A DNA stretch of 64,000 bases from Triplophysa rosa (Eukaryota > Chordata > Actinopteri > Cypriniformes > Nemacheilidae), in NCBI RefSeq assembly GCF_024868665.1, contig NC_079901.1:1701662-1765661 (forward strand). Reading direction: 5' to 3'. The position numbers were made by a program, and so were the translations under genes. Positions within the stretch are counted from its first letter, which is position 1, and each line of letters begins with the position of its first letter. Below, one piece after another: positions 53,204-63,257 of the stretch. The notes beneath the pieces are model-generated. The model saw nothing but the letters and a program-made list of their open reading frames with translations, had not been told where the DNA came from and made no database searches.

Positions 53204-53943
53204 TCATGAGTGTGTCAAATGAGCCAGTCGTCGACATAGTTTAGTACCCGCACACCTCTCTCCCTGAGGGGAGTGAGGGCGGCTTCCACGATCTTCGTGA
53301 AGACTCGTGGGGACAGGGACAGACCGAAGGGGAGGACTCTGTACTAATATGCCTGACCCTCGAAAGCGAACCGTAGGAACGGGCGATGACGAGGGAGAAT
53401 CGAGACATGAAAGTAAGCGTCCTTCAGGTCGATTGCCATGAACCAATCCTGACATCTGACGGATGCCAGGATGCGCTTCTGCGTGAGCATCCTGAACGGC
53501 AGCTTGTGCAGGTGTCTGTTCAGGGTACGCAGATCTAGGATGGGGCGCACCCCCCCGCCTTTTTTGGGGACGATGAAGAAAGGGCTGTAAAACCCCTTGG
53601 ACATCTCGGCTAAGGGGACGGACTCGATCCGTAGTACGGGAGCACCCTGACCGAGGTGATGAGGATGCCCCGAAACTTGGGCGGGTTTCTGGCGAACTGG
53701 ATCGCGTAGCCGAGACGGATCGTACTTCTCAGCCACCGTGACGGTGTGGGAAGCTCGAGCCAAGCTCCCAGGGACCGTGACAGGGGGACTAAGGGAACGA
53801 TCTGCTTCATCGACCCCCCGGGGGGGTGGTTCGATGGCTGGCACTGCGGGTCTCTCGCCGGGGAGCCCCCTGCTGGTTTGCCTGCCTGGCGATGCAGGTC
53901 CCCGCACCGTCGATTTGAGAGTGCTGAGGGCTGCAAAATACAT
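53204..53943 (-). pseudogene. DIRS reverse transcriptase (broken)
   Basis: From the minus strand: EMSKGFYSPFFIVPKKGGGV, then LRTLNRHLHKLPFRMLT, motif A FMAIDLKDAYFHVSILPRHR, then after a stop (53344) motif B in a new frame and motif C with YVDDWL-type wording near 53225 (ctaaactatgtcgacgactgg). One stop and frame changes inactivate it. It is better preserved than the copy at 20930. Confidence 0.65.
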
Positions 53944-54086
53944 TCAATGTTGCGCCTCGCCAAGACGCAACGTCGAGTGGCCGAACACCGTCTGACAGAG
54001 GGTGAGAGCGGCTGTGAAGAACACCCAGGGAGATAGGAAACTCTTTTTGTGAAAAAGTGGGCGCTAGGCCCCCGTGGGCCTTCTTC

Positions 54087-55445
54087 CTAGAAGGTTGTTG
54101 ACGGGGTGGTGGTCTCCCCTTCGACGCCCTCTTCCGGGGTGCCGCCTGGGTAGGGGCGCACTGGAACCGGAGCTGGCTTCGAAGGGGGCCGGGGCTGCTG
54201 GGAAGCAGAGGCCGCACGGGAACTCGAAGGCCTATGGGCGGCCGAGTCTCGGCGGGGAAGAATATGGCTAATCGCCTCCATCTGCTTCTTCACCGTTGAG
54301 AACTGCTGAACGAAGTCCTCGACAGTGTCACCAAACAGCCCACCCTGCGCAATGGGCGCGTCGAGAAAGCGGACTTTCTTGGCGTCGCTCATCTGCGCAA
54401 GGTTGAGCCAGAGATGGCTCTCCTGGACCATCATGGTGGACATCGCCCGACCCAGGGCCCGCGCGGTCACCTTGGTCGCCCTTAGAGCGAGGTCGGTGGC
54501 AGTGCGGAGTTCCTGCATTAACCCCGGGTCGGTCTTACCCTCGTGGATCTCCTTCAACGCCTTGGCCTGATGGACCTGCAGGATGGCCATGGTGTGGAGA
54601 GAGGAGGCAGCTTGGCCCGCGGTAGTGTAGGCCTTTGACACCAGCGATGCTGAAGTCCTACACGCCTTGGACGGGAGTTTCGGTCGACCTCTCCAGGTGG
54701 ACGCCTCCTGCGGGCACAGGTGCACCGCGACTGCACGTTCCACCTGGGGCACGTCGACGTAACCCCTAGCCGCCCCACCATCGATGGAAGAGAGAGCGAC
54801 GGAACCGGTTTGACGTGTACGCGCCGAAAAGGGGGCGTTCCACATCTTCGCCAGTTCCTCATGCACCTCCGGGAAAAATGGAACCGGGGTTGGGCGCGGC
54901 TTGGAGTCGCGCTCAGAGCCCAAGAACCACGTATCCAACCGTGAGTGCTGGGGGAGAGGCACCGGAGTACACTCTAACCCAATGCACACAGCGGCACGGG
55001 AAAGCATGGCCGACATCTCGACATCCGCCTTCTCCTGAGCTCGAGGGAGCTGCAGAGAGTCGTCGGGATCGGATGCCAGCAAATCGCCCTCCGATGCTGC
55101 GATGGACATCTCATCCTCATCACGCATCGTGTCCGACTGTGTGAAGGAGGACGCTGACGGTGTGGCACCGCCAGCTGGGGAACAATGAGGCGAGCGAGAC
55201 GGGGTGCGAGCGGTCCGCGAGCACTTGGCTGACGGATAAGCGCTCGCAGAAATCCCCATATCACCCTCGCCGCTCGCCTTGGCGAACGGAATGGCCTTAG
55301 CCATCCTCGTCACAGCCAGGGAAGCAGGGCAAGATGAGTCCACGAAGGCTGTCTCAGCGTGTTGGACCCCCAAACACCTGACACAGACATCGTGCTTGTC
55401 CCCATCCTCGATGAGGACACCGCACCCAAGAGAACAGCGGGACAT
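54087..55445 (-). CDS. DIRS Gag protein, intact 452 residues
   Basis: ATG at 55443-55445, open for 452 codons. N-terminus MSRCSLGCGVLIEDGDKHDV with CVRCLGVQHAE: Cys residues 4, 8, 21 and 24 plus the His give a possible zinc-binding start. The middle is acidic and Ser-rich (DEDEMSIAASEGDLLASDPD). The C-terminal half is helical (HEGKTDPGLMQELRTATDLA, HLWLNLAQMSDAKKVRFLDA). The end is Pro-rich and leads into the RT frame. DIRS Gag is thought to bind element RNA. This copy is the reference for the broken ones at 19227 and 58000. Confidence 0.75.
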   Translation of the reverse strand: MSRCSLGCGVLIEDGDKHDVCVRCLGVQHAETAFVDSSCPASLAVTRMAKAIPFAKASGEGDMGISASAYPSAKCSRTARTPSRSPHCSPAGGATPSASSFTQSDTMRDEDEMSIAASEGDLLASDPDDSLQLPRAQEKADVEMSAMLSRAAVCIGLECTPVPLPQHSRLDTWFLGSERDSKPRPTPVPFFPEVHEELAKMWNAPFSARTRQTGSVALSSIDGGAARGYVDVPQVERAVAVHLCPQEASTWRGRPKLPSKACRTSASLVSKAYTTAGQAASSLHTMAILQVHQAKALKEIHEGKTDPGLMQELRTATDLALRATKVTARALGRAMSTMMVQESHLWLNLAQMSDAKKVRFLDAPIAQGGLFGDTVEDFVQQFSTVKKQMEAISHILPRRDSAAHRPSSSRAASASQQPRPPSKPAPVPVRPYPGGTPEEGVEGETTTPSTTF

Positions 55446-55676
55446 GCCACGCTGGAGAAATTAGCTCTTTTAGAATGCAGACGGTGACTCACCGTCTGCA
55501 GGCTCGAACACCTCTGGAACCGCCGAGACACCCAGGGGAAGTCGCTGCAGGAAGGGACAGTCCGCTGCACCACGTCGTAGAACCGGCAATGTAGAGCTTT
55601 TGCTAAGCAGCAAGAGAAGATCTTCATAACCGAAGGCTCCGAAGAACAAAAGGTGAATGAATGATGCACGCCGTCT

Positions 55677-55686
55677 CTATTTTATA
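55677..55686 (-). promoter_or_regulatory. TATA-type promoter in the DIRS 5' terminus
   Basis: Minus strand gggtataaaatagag, in the same position as tataaaag at 19007. Confidence 0.5.
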
Positions 55687-55870
55687 CCCGGATGTCCGGG
55701 GCGGAGTCCGGCATGCAAATTTCATTTGCCAATTTTCATTGGCCTTTTCTAAGCAGTCGGAAACGATTGGTTCTCAGGGACGAACCCCATCTGTCGGTTC
55801 AACACAACGTCGAGAGACCGACAGAAAGGGAAAGCTCGATCTCCTCTACATTTCAGTCTGGACTGGGGGA

Positions 55871-56640
55871 CTAAAAGGAGATTTTGAGCGCAGGAACGTA
55901 GGCTTCTAGTGGGGGTATAAAAGTGCAGAAGCTCTGACAGATATCTAGGGCTTGTTTGTGTAAAGACTTGTAAACCAATAAAAGAATTTTAAAAACTATT
56001 TTGGATTGAACGGGCAGCCAGTGGAGGGCCCGCAGAATAGGGGTGATGTGGTCATATTTGCGGCTATTTGTAATAAATCTTGCATCTTGCAGCAGCATTC
56101 TGAACCAGTTGTAAGGGGATGATATGTGACTGAGCAATACCACAATACAATGAGTTGCAGCAGTCTAAGCGTGATGTGATAAAAGCGTGGATGGCACTAA
56201 CATTGTAGCGTTTAAAAGGTGTTTGTTTTTAGACAGCAAGCGGAGTTGGTAGAATCTGGAGCCAATTACAGAGGAGATGTGCTTGTCTAATTTTAATGAC
56301 CCATCAAAGTGGACTCCCAAATTGCGCACACGAGAAGATCTGAAGGCTGATAAGATGCCCAGATCTAGGCTGGAAGCCTGAGAATGAGCAGATGGGCTAA
56401 AAAAATCACCTCTGTATTATCTTCATTTAACGTTACATTTTTTTGACCTAGCCAGATTTTAACCTCATCTATGCACCTTAATAGGGTACTAGCTGAAGGA
56501 TCATTCCTGTTAATAGGTAGATAAATCTGGGTATCGTCAGCATAAAAATGAAAGGACACCCCATGCCGTCTAAAAATGGAGCCAAGAGGAAGCATGTACA
56601 AGGAGAAAAGGGAGGGCGCCAATATCGAGCTTTGAGGTAC
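55871..56640 (-). pseudogene. L2-type LINE ORF2, C-terminal part of RT
   Basis: Minus-strand frames give [20 protein letters not shown] with [13 protein letters not shown] (motif C, Tyr-Ala-Asp-Asp) at 56365-56622. After frame changes comes the C-terminal block NSRKYDHITPILRALHWLPV and IVFKILLLVYKSLH at 55871-56143, which is the hallmark end of fish L2 ORF2. Broken by frameshifts and 5' truncated. Confidence 0.75.
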
Positions 56641-56815
56641 GCAGTTTTAAAGTCAGACGTGTCTCTCTGTGGATGCGTCTCTCCGTGCGGCACAAGTTGC
56701 GCAGTTTTAAAGTCAGACGTGTCTCTCCATAGATGCGTCTCTCCGTGCGGCACAAGTTTCGCAGTTTTAAAGTCTGACGTGTTCTGCATGCATCTCTTCA
56801 TGCTGCGCAGTTTTA
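56641..56815. repeat. 60-bp tandem repeat, about 2.8 copies
   Basis: Exact 60-base period starting gcagttttaaagtcagacgt (56641, 56701, 56761), the third copy diverged. On the minus strand the unit encodes [16 protein letters not shown]-type repeats fused to the L2 frame. Confidence 0.92.
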
Positions 56816-56944
56816 AAGTTTAAAGGGGAGGGGTGTTTTAAATGACAAAATTAAAGATTATATTAGTAAAACCCATTTTGTGGCGTTTGCACTTTGCAAA
56901 GTACATAATAGGCTAAATACCCTGATTTGGTGGTTTATTTAGTT

Positions 56945-57070
56945 CAGAGGTGGGTAACGAAGTACATTTACTTGAGTACTGTACTTAAGTACATTTTTTG
57001 AGTATTTGTACTGAAGTATTACTTTTTCTGTTTACTTTTTACTGTATTTCACTACATTTGAATGACAAAT
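56945..57070. repeat. hAT-type fish repeat end
   Basis: agaggtgggtaacgaagtac then ttgagtactgtacttaagta: same repeat type as in 49820-50660 (inverse orientation). Only one end is visible here. Confidence 0.5.
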
Positions 57071-57373
57071 ATCTAGCTATTTTAGCATATGTAAATGTGT
57101 TATTAGTGATGACTATAATCTATTACACTGATTTCAATACATTGTCTATGAAATTTTTGTTTAGGCTACTATGTAGCTATCGTTTATGTGGTGCTCATAA
57201 ACTAAACCTTTTTCTCATTGACCAGTATTAATGGGTGGGTCAAGAAGTGACGTAACCCACTAAAATATATTCTGAAGTGTGATAGTAACAGTTCCCTTTC
57301 TGTCGGTCTCTCGACGTTGTGTCGAACCGACAGAATGGGGTTTGTCTTGAGAGCCTATCATCTTCTTTGCACA

Positions 57374-57870
57374 GGACTATGGCCCTGCCGTCCGCTACGG
57401 CAAGCAGCGAGGGTGATATGAGGATTACTGTGAGCGATAATCCGCCAGCCACGGGCTCACGGACCGTTCACACCTCGTCTCGCTCGTCTGACCGTTCCCC
57501 AGGAGACGGTCCGCCGTCTTATTCCTCAATCGGGACACTCACTGAGGACGGGGACGGACACAATGCCTGCTTCCAGTACGCTGGGGCAGACGTTGTGGAT
57601 ACGTCCTGCCCGCACTGCGGGCGGTGACGATTCAGACGTTGCGTCACGGGTGGCTGTGCTCCTACGGGACTCAGCCACCACCTCGTTTGCTCCCCGTTCC
57701 GTGGCGGCAGGACTACGGCCCTGCCGTCCGCTACGGCAAGCAGCGAGGGTGATATGAGGATTACTGTGAGCGATAATCCGCCAGCCACGGGCTCACGGAC
57801 CGTTCACACCTCGTCTCGCTCGTCTGACCGTTCCCCAGGAGACGGTCCGCCGTCTTATTCCTCAATCACG
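57374..57870 (+). repeat. direct duplication of ~150 bp within the DIRS derivative
   Basis: The block ctgccgtccgctacggcaag...cgccgtcttattcctcaatc occurs twice (about 57384-57532 and 57720-57868), apparently identical, 336 bp apart. Confidence 0.85.
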
Positions 57871-58720
57871 TATTCGGACACGATGCGTGATGATGAGAGT
57901 TCTCTTGCAGCATCGGGGGGTGACGTACTGCCATCCGACTCCGATGATTCCTCGGGCTCCCTCCCTCGGGGGGTCGAGCCCAGGAAGAAGCGGACGTCGA
58001 AATGTCAGCCATGCTTTCCCGGGCCGCCGTGAGTGTTGGGTTGCAGTGCCCGCACTGCCTCTCCCGGCGTTCGCGGCTGGCTACATGGCGCCTCGGGTTT
58101 GAGCGCGGCTCCAAGCCGCGCCCGCCCCCAGTGCCGTGTTTACCGGAAGTGCATGAGGAACTTTGTAAGACCTGGAACGCCCCTTCCGGCACGTTTCACG
58201 TCAAACAAAGTTCTGTCACCCTCTCTTCCCTCGAGGTTGAGACAGCTGGAGGATGCGTCGGTGTCCCCCAGGTGGAGTTTGCCGCCGCGGTGCACTCGTG
58301 CCCGTAGGTGGCGGCCACCTGGGGGGGCTCGACCTAGACTCCCGTCCAAAGCATGTGGTGTCTCGGCATCTCTGGTGTCGAGAGCTTACATTGCGGCGGA
58401 CCAAGCTGCCTCCTCTCTCCACGCTATGGCTCCTGCCAGGCCAGGGCGTTGAGAGAGCTCCACGAGGGTAAGACCGACCCAGCGCTTATGCAGGAACTCC
58501 GCGCCGCCACCGACCTCGCTCTACGGGCGACCAAGGTGACCACGCGGGCCCTGGGTCGGACGATGTCCACACTTGTGGTCCATGAGAAACTCCTCTGGCC
58601 GATCCTTGCGCAGATGAGTAACGCTAAGAAGGTCCGCTTTCTCGACGCACCCGTCTCGCAAGGGGGGGGCTGGTTGGTGTTACTGTCGAGTGAGGCCTCC
58701 CCGGAGGATTCTCGACAGTA
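57540..58720 (+). pseudogene. DIRS gag (broken) in the short derivative
   Basis: The Cys-rich start is missing its ATG region. Later frames carry CPEVHEELCKTWNAPS-type wording (58002-58307) and the helical block HEGKTDPALMQELRAATDLA with KVRFLDAPVSQGG (58353-58721). Multiple frameshifts. Confidence 0.6.
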
Positions 58721-59137
58721 AAGAAGCAGTCCTCCGTGCCGCGACTCGGCCGCCTCGGCCGTTGAGTCCCGTGCAATGTCTGCTTCCCGGCAGCCCTGGT
58801 TCTCTTCGACGCCCTCCAGCTCTGGCGCCCCCCACTCAAGCGGCCCCCCCTGGAGGCGACAACGAAGAGGAGACCATCGCCCCATCAGGCCGCGGCGAAG
58901 TGGCCCTCATGGGAAGACCTCAGGAGGATCGAGGCTACCATTGGGACCGACCCCAGCCACATCGCTGGGTAGTCGGATAGGGACGGATCCTGCCCCATCT
59001 CTCCATCTGCTGGCCCCCTCCGACTCTCCATCTGCTGGCCCCCACTTACTCTCTAAGGAGAGTTTCCTCTCTCTCGGGGTTATCACAGCCGCTCCCACCC
59101 TCTGCACGACGGTGAACGGCAAACTCGACGTTGCGTC

Positions 59138-59925
59138 ATGGTGAAGCGCAATGTCGAGTATAAACACCAGCCCTCAGCACTCTCAGTCAGACAGTGCGTT
59201 GAGCTGCGCAGTCACCAGGCAGGAAAAACAGCAGAGCTGATCTCCTCCCCGGGGGACCTCCCCCGGCAAGGAATCCGTACTGCTAGCCATCGAACCACCC
59301 CCCGGGGGGACGATGAAAAAGATTGTACCTTTAGTTCCGTCTCATTTCTGGGAGCCTGTCCGGCTTCCCAGACTGTCAGGCTGGCTAGGGAAGACGATCC
59401 GTCTCAGCTATGCGATCCAGTCGCCTCACGCCCGTCAAGTTCAAGGCGATATACCTCAGTCAGAGGATATTCCCGTACTTTGGGCCGAGGTCACCACCCT
59501 TCTGGTGAAGGGAGTGATCAAGCCCGTCTCACCAGCCGAGATGTGCAACGGGTTTTACAGCCTGTACTTCATTGTCCCCAAGAAAGGCGAGGGGTTGCGC
59601 CCTATCTTGGGTCTGTGTGTTCTGAACAGGCACCTACACTATAGCTGCCTTTCAGGTTGTTCACGCAGAAGCGCATCCTGACGTCCGTCAGGTGTCAGGA
59701 CCGGTTCATGGCAGTCGACCTGAAGGACACGTACTTCATGTCTCGATCCTCCCTCGACATCGGCCGTTCCGACGGTTCGCGTTCGAGGGACGGGCTTATC
59801 AGTACAGGGTCCTCCCCTTCGGTCTGTCCCTGTCTCCACTACTCTTTACGAAGGTCGTGGAAGCCGCCCTCCTTCCCCGTAGGGAAGGGGGTGTGCGGGT
59901 ACTAACTATCTCGATGACTGGCTGA
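59138..59925 (+). pseudogene. DIRS reverse transcriptase (broken) in the short derivative
   Basis: Frames give TTLLVKGVIKPVSPAEMCNG with FYSLYFIVPKKGEGLRP, then VHGSRPEGHV/FMAVDLKDTYF (motif A; Ala-Tyr changed to Thr-Tyr), YRVLPFGLSLSPLLFTKVVE (motif B) and, one frame off, a motif C with actatctcgatgactgg (Tyr-Leu-Asp-Asp-Trp). The element's right end follows 50 bp later. Confidence 0.65.
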
Positions 59926-60032
59926 AGTTTTGGCACACAGAGATTGTGACGCGGCTCAGTGCTGTGGCGTTTTCGATAGGAACCCCATTCTGTCGGTTCG
60001 ACACAACGTCGAGAGACCGACAGAAAGGGAAT

Positions 60033-60363
60033 GTCTTGGTTACGGATGTAACCTCGGTTCCCTGATGGAGGGAACGAGACGTTGTGTCCCTCATGCCACA
60101 ACACTGGCCGCCCACCCCAGCGGTCGGGGGAGGATGCTTTAAGCTCCTCAGACCAAAGGTGAATGAATGAGCACGCCGGCTTCCCTCTTATACCCGGACA
60201 TCCGGGGAGGAGCCCGGCATGCAAATTTCATTCGCCAATTTTCATTGGCCTTTTCTAAATACTCAGAAGATGATAGGTTCTCAAGACAAACCCCATTCTG
60301 TCGGTTCAACACAACGTCTCGTTCCCTCCATCAGGGAACCGAGGTTACATCCGTAACCAAGAC
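60033..60363. mobile_element. 331-bp cassette with 55-bp perfect inverted repeats (copy 2)
   Basis: Ends gtcttggttacggatgtaac...gagacgttgtgt and the exact inverse. The interior is the DIRS terminal block in inverted sense (gcatgcaaatttcattcgcc; cttatacccgg = TATA box on the minus strand). It starts directly after the right end of the short DIRS derivative, just as copy 1 sits at the 3' side of the other DIRS element. Confidence 0.8.
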
Positions 60364-60667
60364 GTTTTTGGGACCACAATATGGGGAAAAAAGCGTTGTA
60401 CTATATAAGAGAATGGTTTGTTCATTTCAAAACTTGGGAATTTTGTAGAAAAATATTGACTAATCTGCTTAGTTAATATAAAATAGCTTTACAATCTCCT
60501 CAACTTTTAAGGTTCAAAGTGGTATCTGCATGGACTGTCAGTGGAGAGAAATGATTATGGATTTGGAGTGACATGAGGGTGAGTAAATTATGACAATTAA
60601 CAACACCCTTTAAAATGTAGCCATGCTTAAGTTGTAAATTGCTGATTAATTTCATGTTTTTTTCCAG
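60364..60667. other. intron-like stretch
   Basis: No frame. Around 60567-60593 is the inverse of the common teleost repeat noted at 3388. Ends with the acceptor ttttttttccag. Confidence 0.4.
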
Positions 60668-60748
60668 AAATTGTTAAGCTTGATTGATCCTGAAGTGCCT
60701 ATGTGTCTACCTCAAAAAATACCTGAGACACTCATCAAAGAATATGTG
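60668..60748 (+). CDS. isolated candidate exon, unknown product
   Basis: 81 bp (27 codons, phase 0 at both ends) between a strong acceptor and a GTAAGT donor. Peptide KLLSLIDPEVPMCLPQKIPE and a short end with LIKEYV. It is the only splice-bounded frame in 60.4-61.4 kb. Family not recognised; it could belong to a gene continuing outside the window or be chance. Confidence 0.35.
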
Positions 60749-61390
60749 GTAAGTGTATGTCAACCTACTCCTTATGTTATAAATGTCTTGAAGATAAATT
60801 TAAAATAAAGGATAAATAAAGTTCTCATTGGCATCACAGTCTAGCTTATGCCCGTTTTTGTATAGTGTGCAGTACGGCTGGAACGATTCCTCTTGTAATT
60901 CTAATACAAAAAATCTTCGAGTCAAATAAATAAAATGGGAAGAACTGTGAAAAACACTGAAAATGTGTATATTTAAATTTGCAGCAATTCAATAGCTTTG
61001 TTTTCTAGCATACCACTCGAGCATCATAATTTTCAGTGCTTGCATTTTTAATTAGTCCAGAAACCAAAAATGCCACTGGGAAGAATCGCAATACATTTAG
61101 GTTGGTTTGCTGGCTTGCAGGTTTACAAAAGTAGCCTTGGCAAACTTGAAGGGCATTCATGGTGAGTCGAGTACATTTTATGAAACCTGTGCAAACCTGT
61201 TCTAAAAATGTTCCATAATTTTACAAATATACATTTAAATGAATCTACATATATAAAATGTCAGAGTTTGCAAAACAACATGCTTTAAAAATTTCTGAAT
61301 GAACTGACTAGTATTAGTGTGTTTTGTCCGAGTTAAGTAATAAAAAGTTGTTACTCTTCCAGTGTTTTTATATCGACTATGCATTCCATT
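60749..61390. other. non-coding stretch
   Basis: AT-rich, no exon or element end recognised. Confidence 0.5.
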
Positions 61391-62215
61391 ATTCTGTTAA
61401 ACTGCTGTTTCGTGAGGCTTTGAGGAAATATTAAGTTGAGTGTCATCAGCATAGTGAAAGCTAACTCTGTGTCGCTTTATTATATCTCCTAGAGGTAGCA
61501 TGTATAATGCGAAAAGCAGAGGCCCTAAAACTGAGCCATGTGGTACACCGTACTGGACTTGTGATTTGCATGACACCTCATTGTTTATTGCTACAAATTG
61601 AAAACGGTCAGATAAGTAGGATTTAAACCATTTCAAAGCTATTCCATTAATGCTGACGTAATTTTCGAGTCTATGCAAGAGTGTGCTCTGGTCAATAATG
61701 TCAAATGCAGCACTAAGGTCTAGCAGCATCAATAACGAGATACAGCCATGGTCAGACGCCAAAAGCAGATCATTTGTAACTCTGATCAAAGCAGTCTCTG
61801 TACTGTTCTTCTTTGATGTCATTCCTTTGGATGAAGGAACATAATTGAGTTGAAACTACTTTTTCCAGTACTTTAGAAATGAAAGGTATATTCGATATAG
61901 GTCTGTAGTTAACACGTTCTTTAGGGTCGAGTTGTTGTTGTTTTTGACAAGGGGCCTTGTAACAGCCACCTTATATGCTTTAGACACTTGTCCAAGTGTC
62001 GGAGAAGAGTTAATAATGCTAATAAGAGGATATATAATTTCTGGGAGCATGTCTTTCAGTAGATATAGGGTCTAGCATGCGTGTTGTTGATTTAGATGAT
62101 CTAATGATTTTAGACAGTTCACCGTGATCTACGGTAGAAAAAAATTGCTCCTTATGGGAGCTGTAGTTAGTTGTTTGATCAGCTACTGTAGCCTCTGGTT
62201 GCATAGTTTATATTT
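61391..62215 (-). pseudogene. L2-type LINE ORF2, RT part
   Basis: Minus-strand frames: EATVADQTTNYSSHKEQFF (62019-62204), ISIINSSPTLGQVSKAYKVA with VTRPLVKNN (61856-62050), then at 61397-61822 LLMLLDLSAAFDIIDQSTLL (motif A), YGVPHGSVLGPLLFALYMLP (motif B, usual Gln replaced by His) and FHYADDTQLNISS (motif C). Frame breaks between the parts. Same LINE type as 55871-56640 but a different piece. Confidence 0.75.
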
Positions 62216-62280
62216 TTCTCTAATATCATCGATTTTATTTGTGAAGTAGTTCATAAATTCATCACTGCTATGCTGATATC

Positions 62281-62636
62281 TGTCATGAACGGTGTGGAAG
62301 AACCCAATTGCAGGCAGCAGTTTGAAGGGGTTAACACAAACATTTATTCTTTAACAAAGACAAAACAAAAACCCACGATGGGGTGACAATATGCTGTAAA
62401 CAAAAGTATATCAAAGGATAAACAGAAAACTTTCCACGAGGGGGCAAAACGAGAACTATAAATCATAAACCAAACCAAAACTCACGAAACAGGCAAGGCA
62501 GGGTAAAACAAGGCAGGAACACAAGGCTTTCACAGATGTATAATGGCACACAGGAAACACAGTGAATACACTGAAATCACTGAATACAATGAACCGACTG
62601 AATACACAGCTCACACGCACGAACACCACACACAAT
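62281..62636 (-). repeat. LTR-like fragment, minus strand
   Basis: Starts tgtcatgaacggtgtggaag, aacccaattgcaggcag, and has aacatttattctttaac (inverse AATAAA). This is the same U5/R design as the elements at 6049 and 17357. The other end is lost where the Gypsy LTR at 62637 begins. Contains short actgaatacac repeats. Confidence 0.5.
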
Positions 62637-63257
62637 TGTCACGCCAGAAGGATGGGAGTCAAAAGCAGGGGTCACAAAATATACTTTATTTACAAAAAAG
62701 CAGACTTTCACAATGTGGTAATCAAAAAACGGACCAGAAGAAGGACACAGGGGCTCGAGCGCTCGGCCGGGGAATGCAAGAGAGAGCTAAGAGAGTCTAG
62801 GTGAAACACCTGGAACAACCCCGAAGGGAGAGAGCAGCTCGTCCACCCGCGGCATGGGGTAGCCATCAAATGAAGAGACCTCATTTAGCTTGCGGTAGTC
62901 ATTACAGAACCGGAGGGTGCCGTCTTGCTTTGGGACCATCACGATCGGGCTGGACCACGGGCTACGGGAGGCTTCGATGACCCCTAGTTGAAGCATCCGT
63001 TGTACCTCCTCTTCGATAGCCTGGCGACGGGCTTCCGGTACGCGGTAGGGCCGTTGCCGCACGACGACTCCCAGGGCCGTGCGAATCTCGTGTTGGATGA
63101 CCTGAGTCCTCGTTAGTCTCTCTGTGGAGTGCAAGCTCCCCGAGTGTGAGGCGTGTGTGGCTTATATGCCCGGCTGCTAATCGGTCTCAGGTGTGTGCGA
63201 TTAGCTGCCGGGCCGTTCCCCTGGCGACGCTGATCCAGGATCTCTACCCCCGTCACA
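62637..63257 (-). repeat. Gypsy LTR containing an inserted piece of pol
   Basis: Plus-strand ends tgtcacgccagaagg and accccegtcaca-type border (cccccgtcaca, ending 63257) give TG...CA on the minus strand. AATAAA on the minus strand near 62690, TATA-like gcatataagcc near 63160. Between 62830 and about 63125 lies a piece of RT-coding sequence that does not belong in an LTR (see 62787). Confidence 0.55.
62787..63134 (-). pseudogene. Gypsy RT N-terminal fragment inside the LTR
   Basis: Frame VIQHEIRTALGVVVRQRPYR, then GVIEASRSPWSSPIVMVPK, FCNDYRKLNEVSSFDGYPMP and RVDELL. That is the start of a Gypsy RT up to the Arg-Val-Asp-Glu-Leu-Leu position, after which the LTR text resumes. The matching continuation (ArgLeuGlyArgAla... 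TLDLTKGYWQ) is found at the very end of the window (63960-64000), upstream on the same strand. Confidence 0.7.

Larger units (their letters stand above)
51881..55832 (-). mobile_element. DIRS element with intact gag, without recombinase
   Basis: 5' terminus at 55832 (inverse of ttccctttctgtcggtctct), promoter block at 55640-55800, gag 54087-55445, RT 53204-53943 and RNase-H-like region to about 51940. At 51881 the sequence breaks off just before the point where the recombinase starts in the copy at 22850, and the 328-bp cassette follows. It cannot integrate on its own. Confidence 0.8.
57292..60031 (+). mobile_element. short DIRS derivative with 51-bp perfect inverted termini
   Basis: The first 51 bases (ttccctttctgtcggtctct...) are repeated exactly, inverted, at the right end (59981-60031). 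Inside are a broken gag (57400-58720), RT (59140-59925) and, shortly after the YLDDW motif, the right terminus. RNase H, recombinase and the usual right-hand part are missing. The left terminus is also short: the promoter block seen in the other copies is absent, and gag-like sequence starts within 70 bp. No target duplication, as expected for DIRS. Confidence 0.8.
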
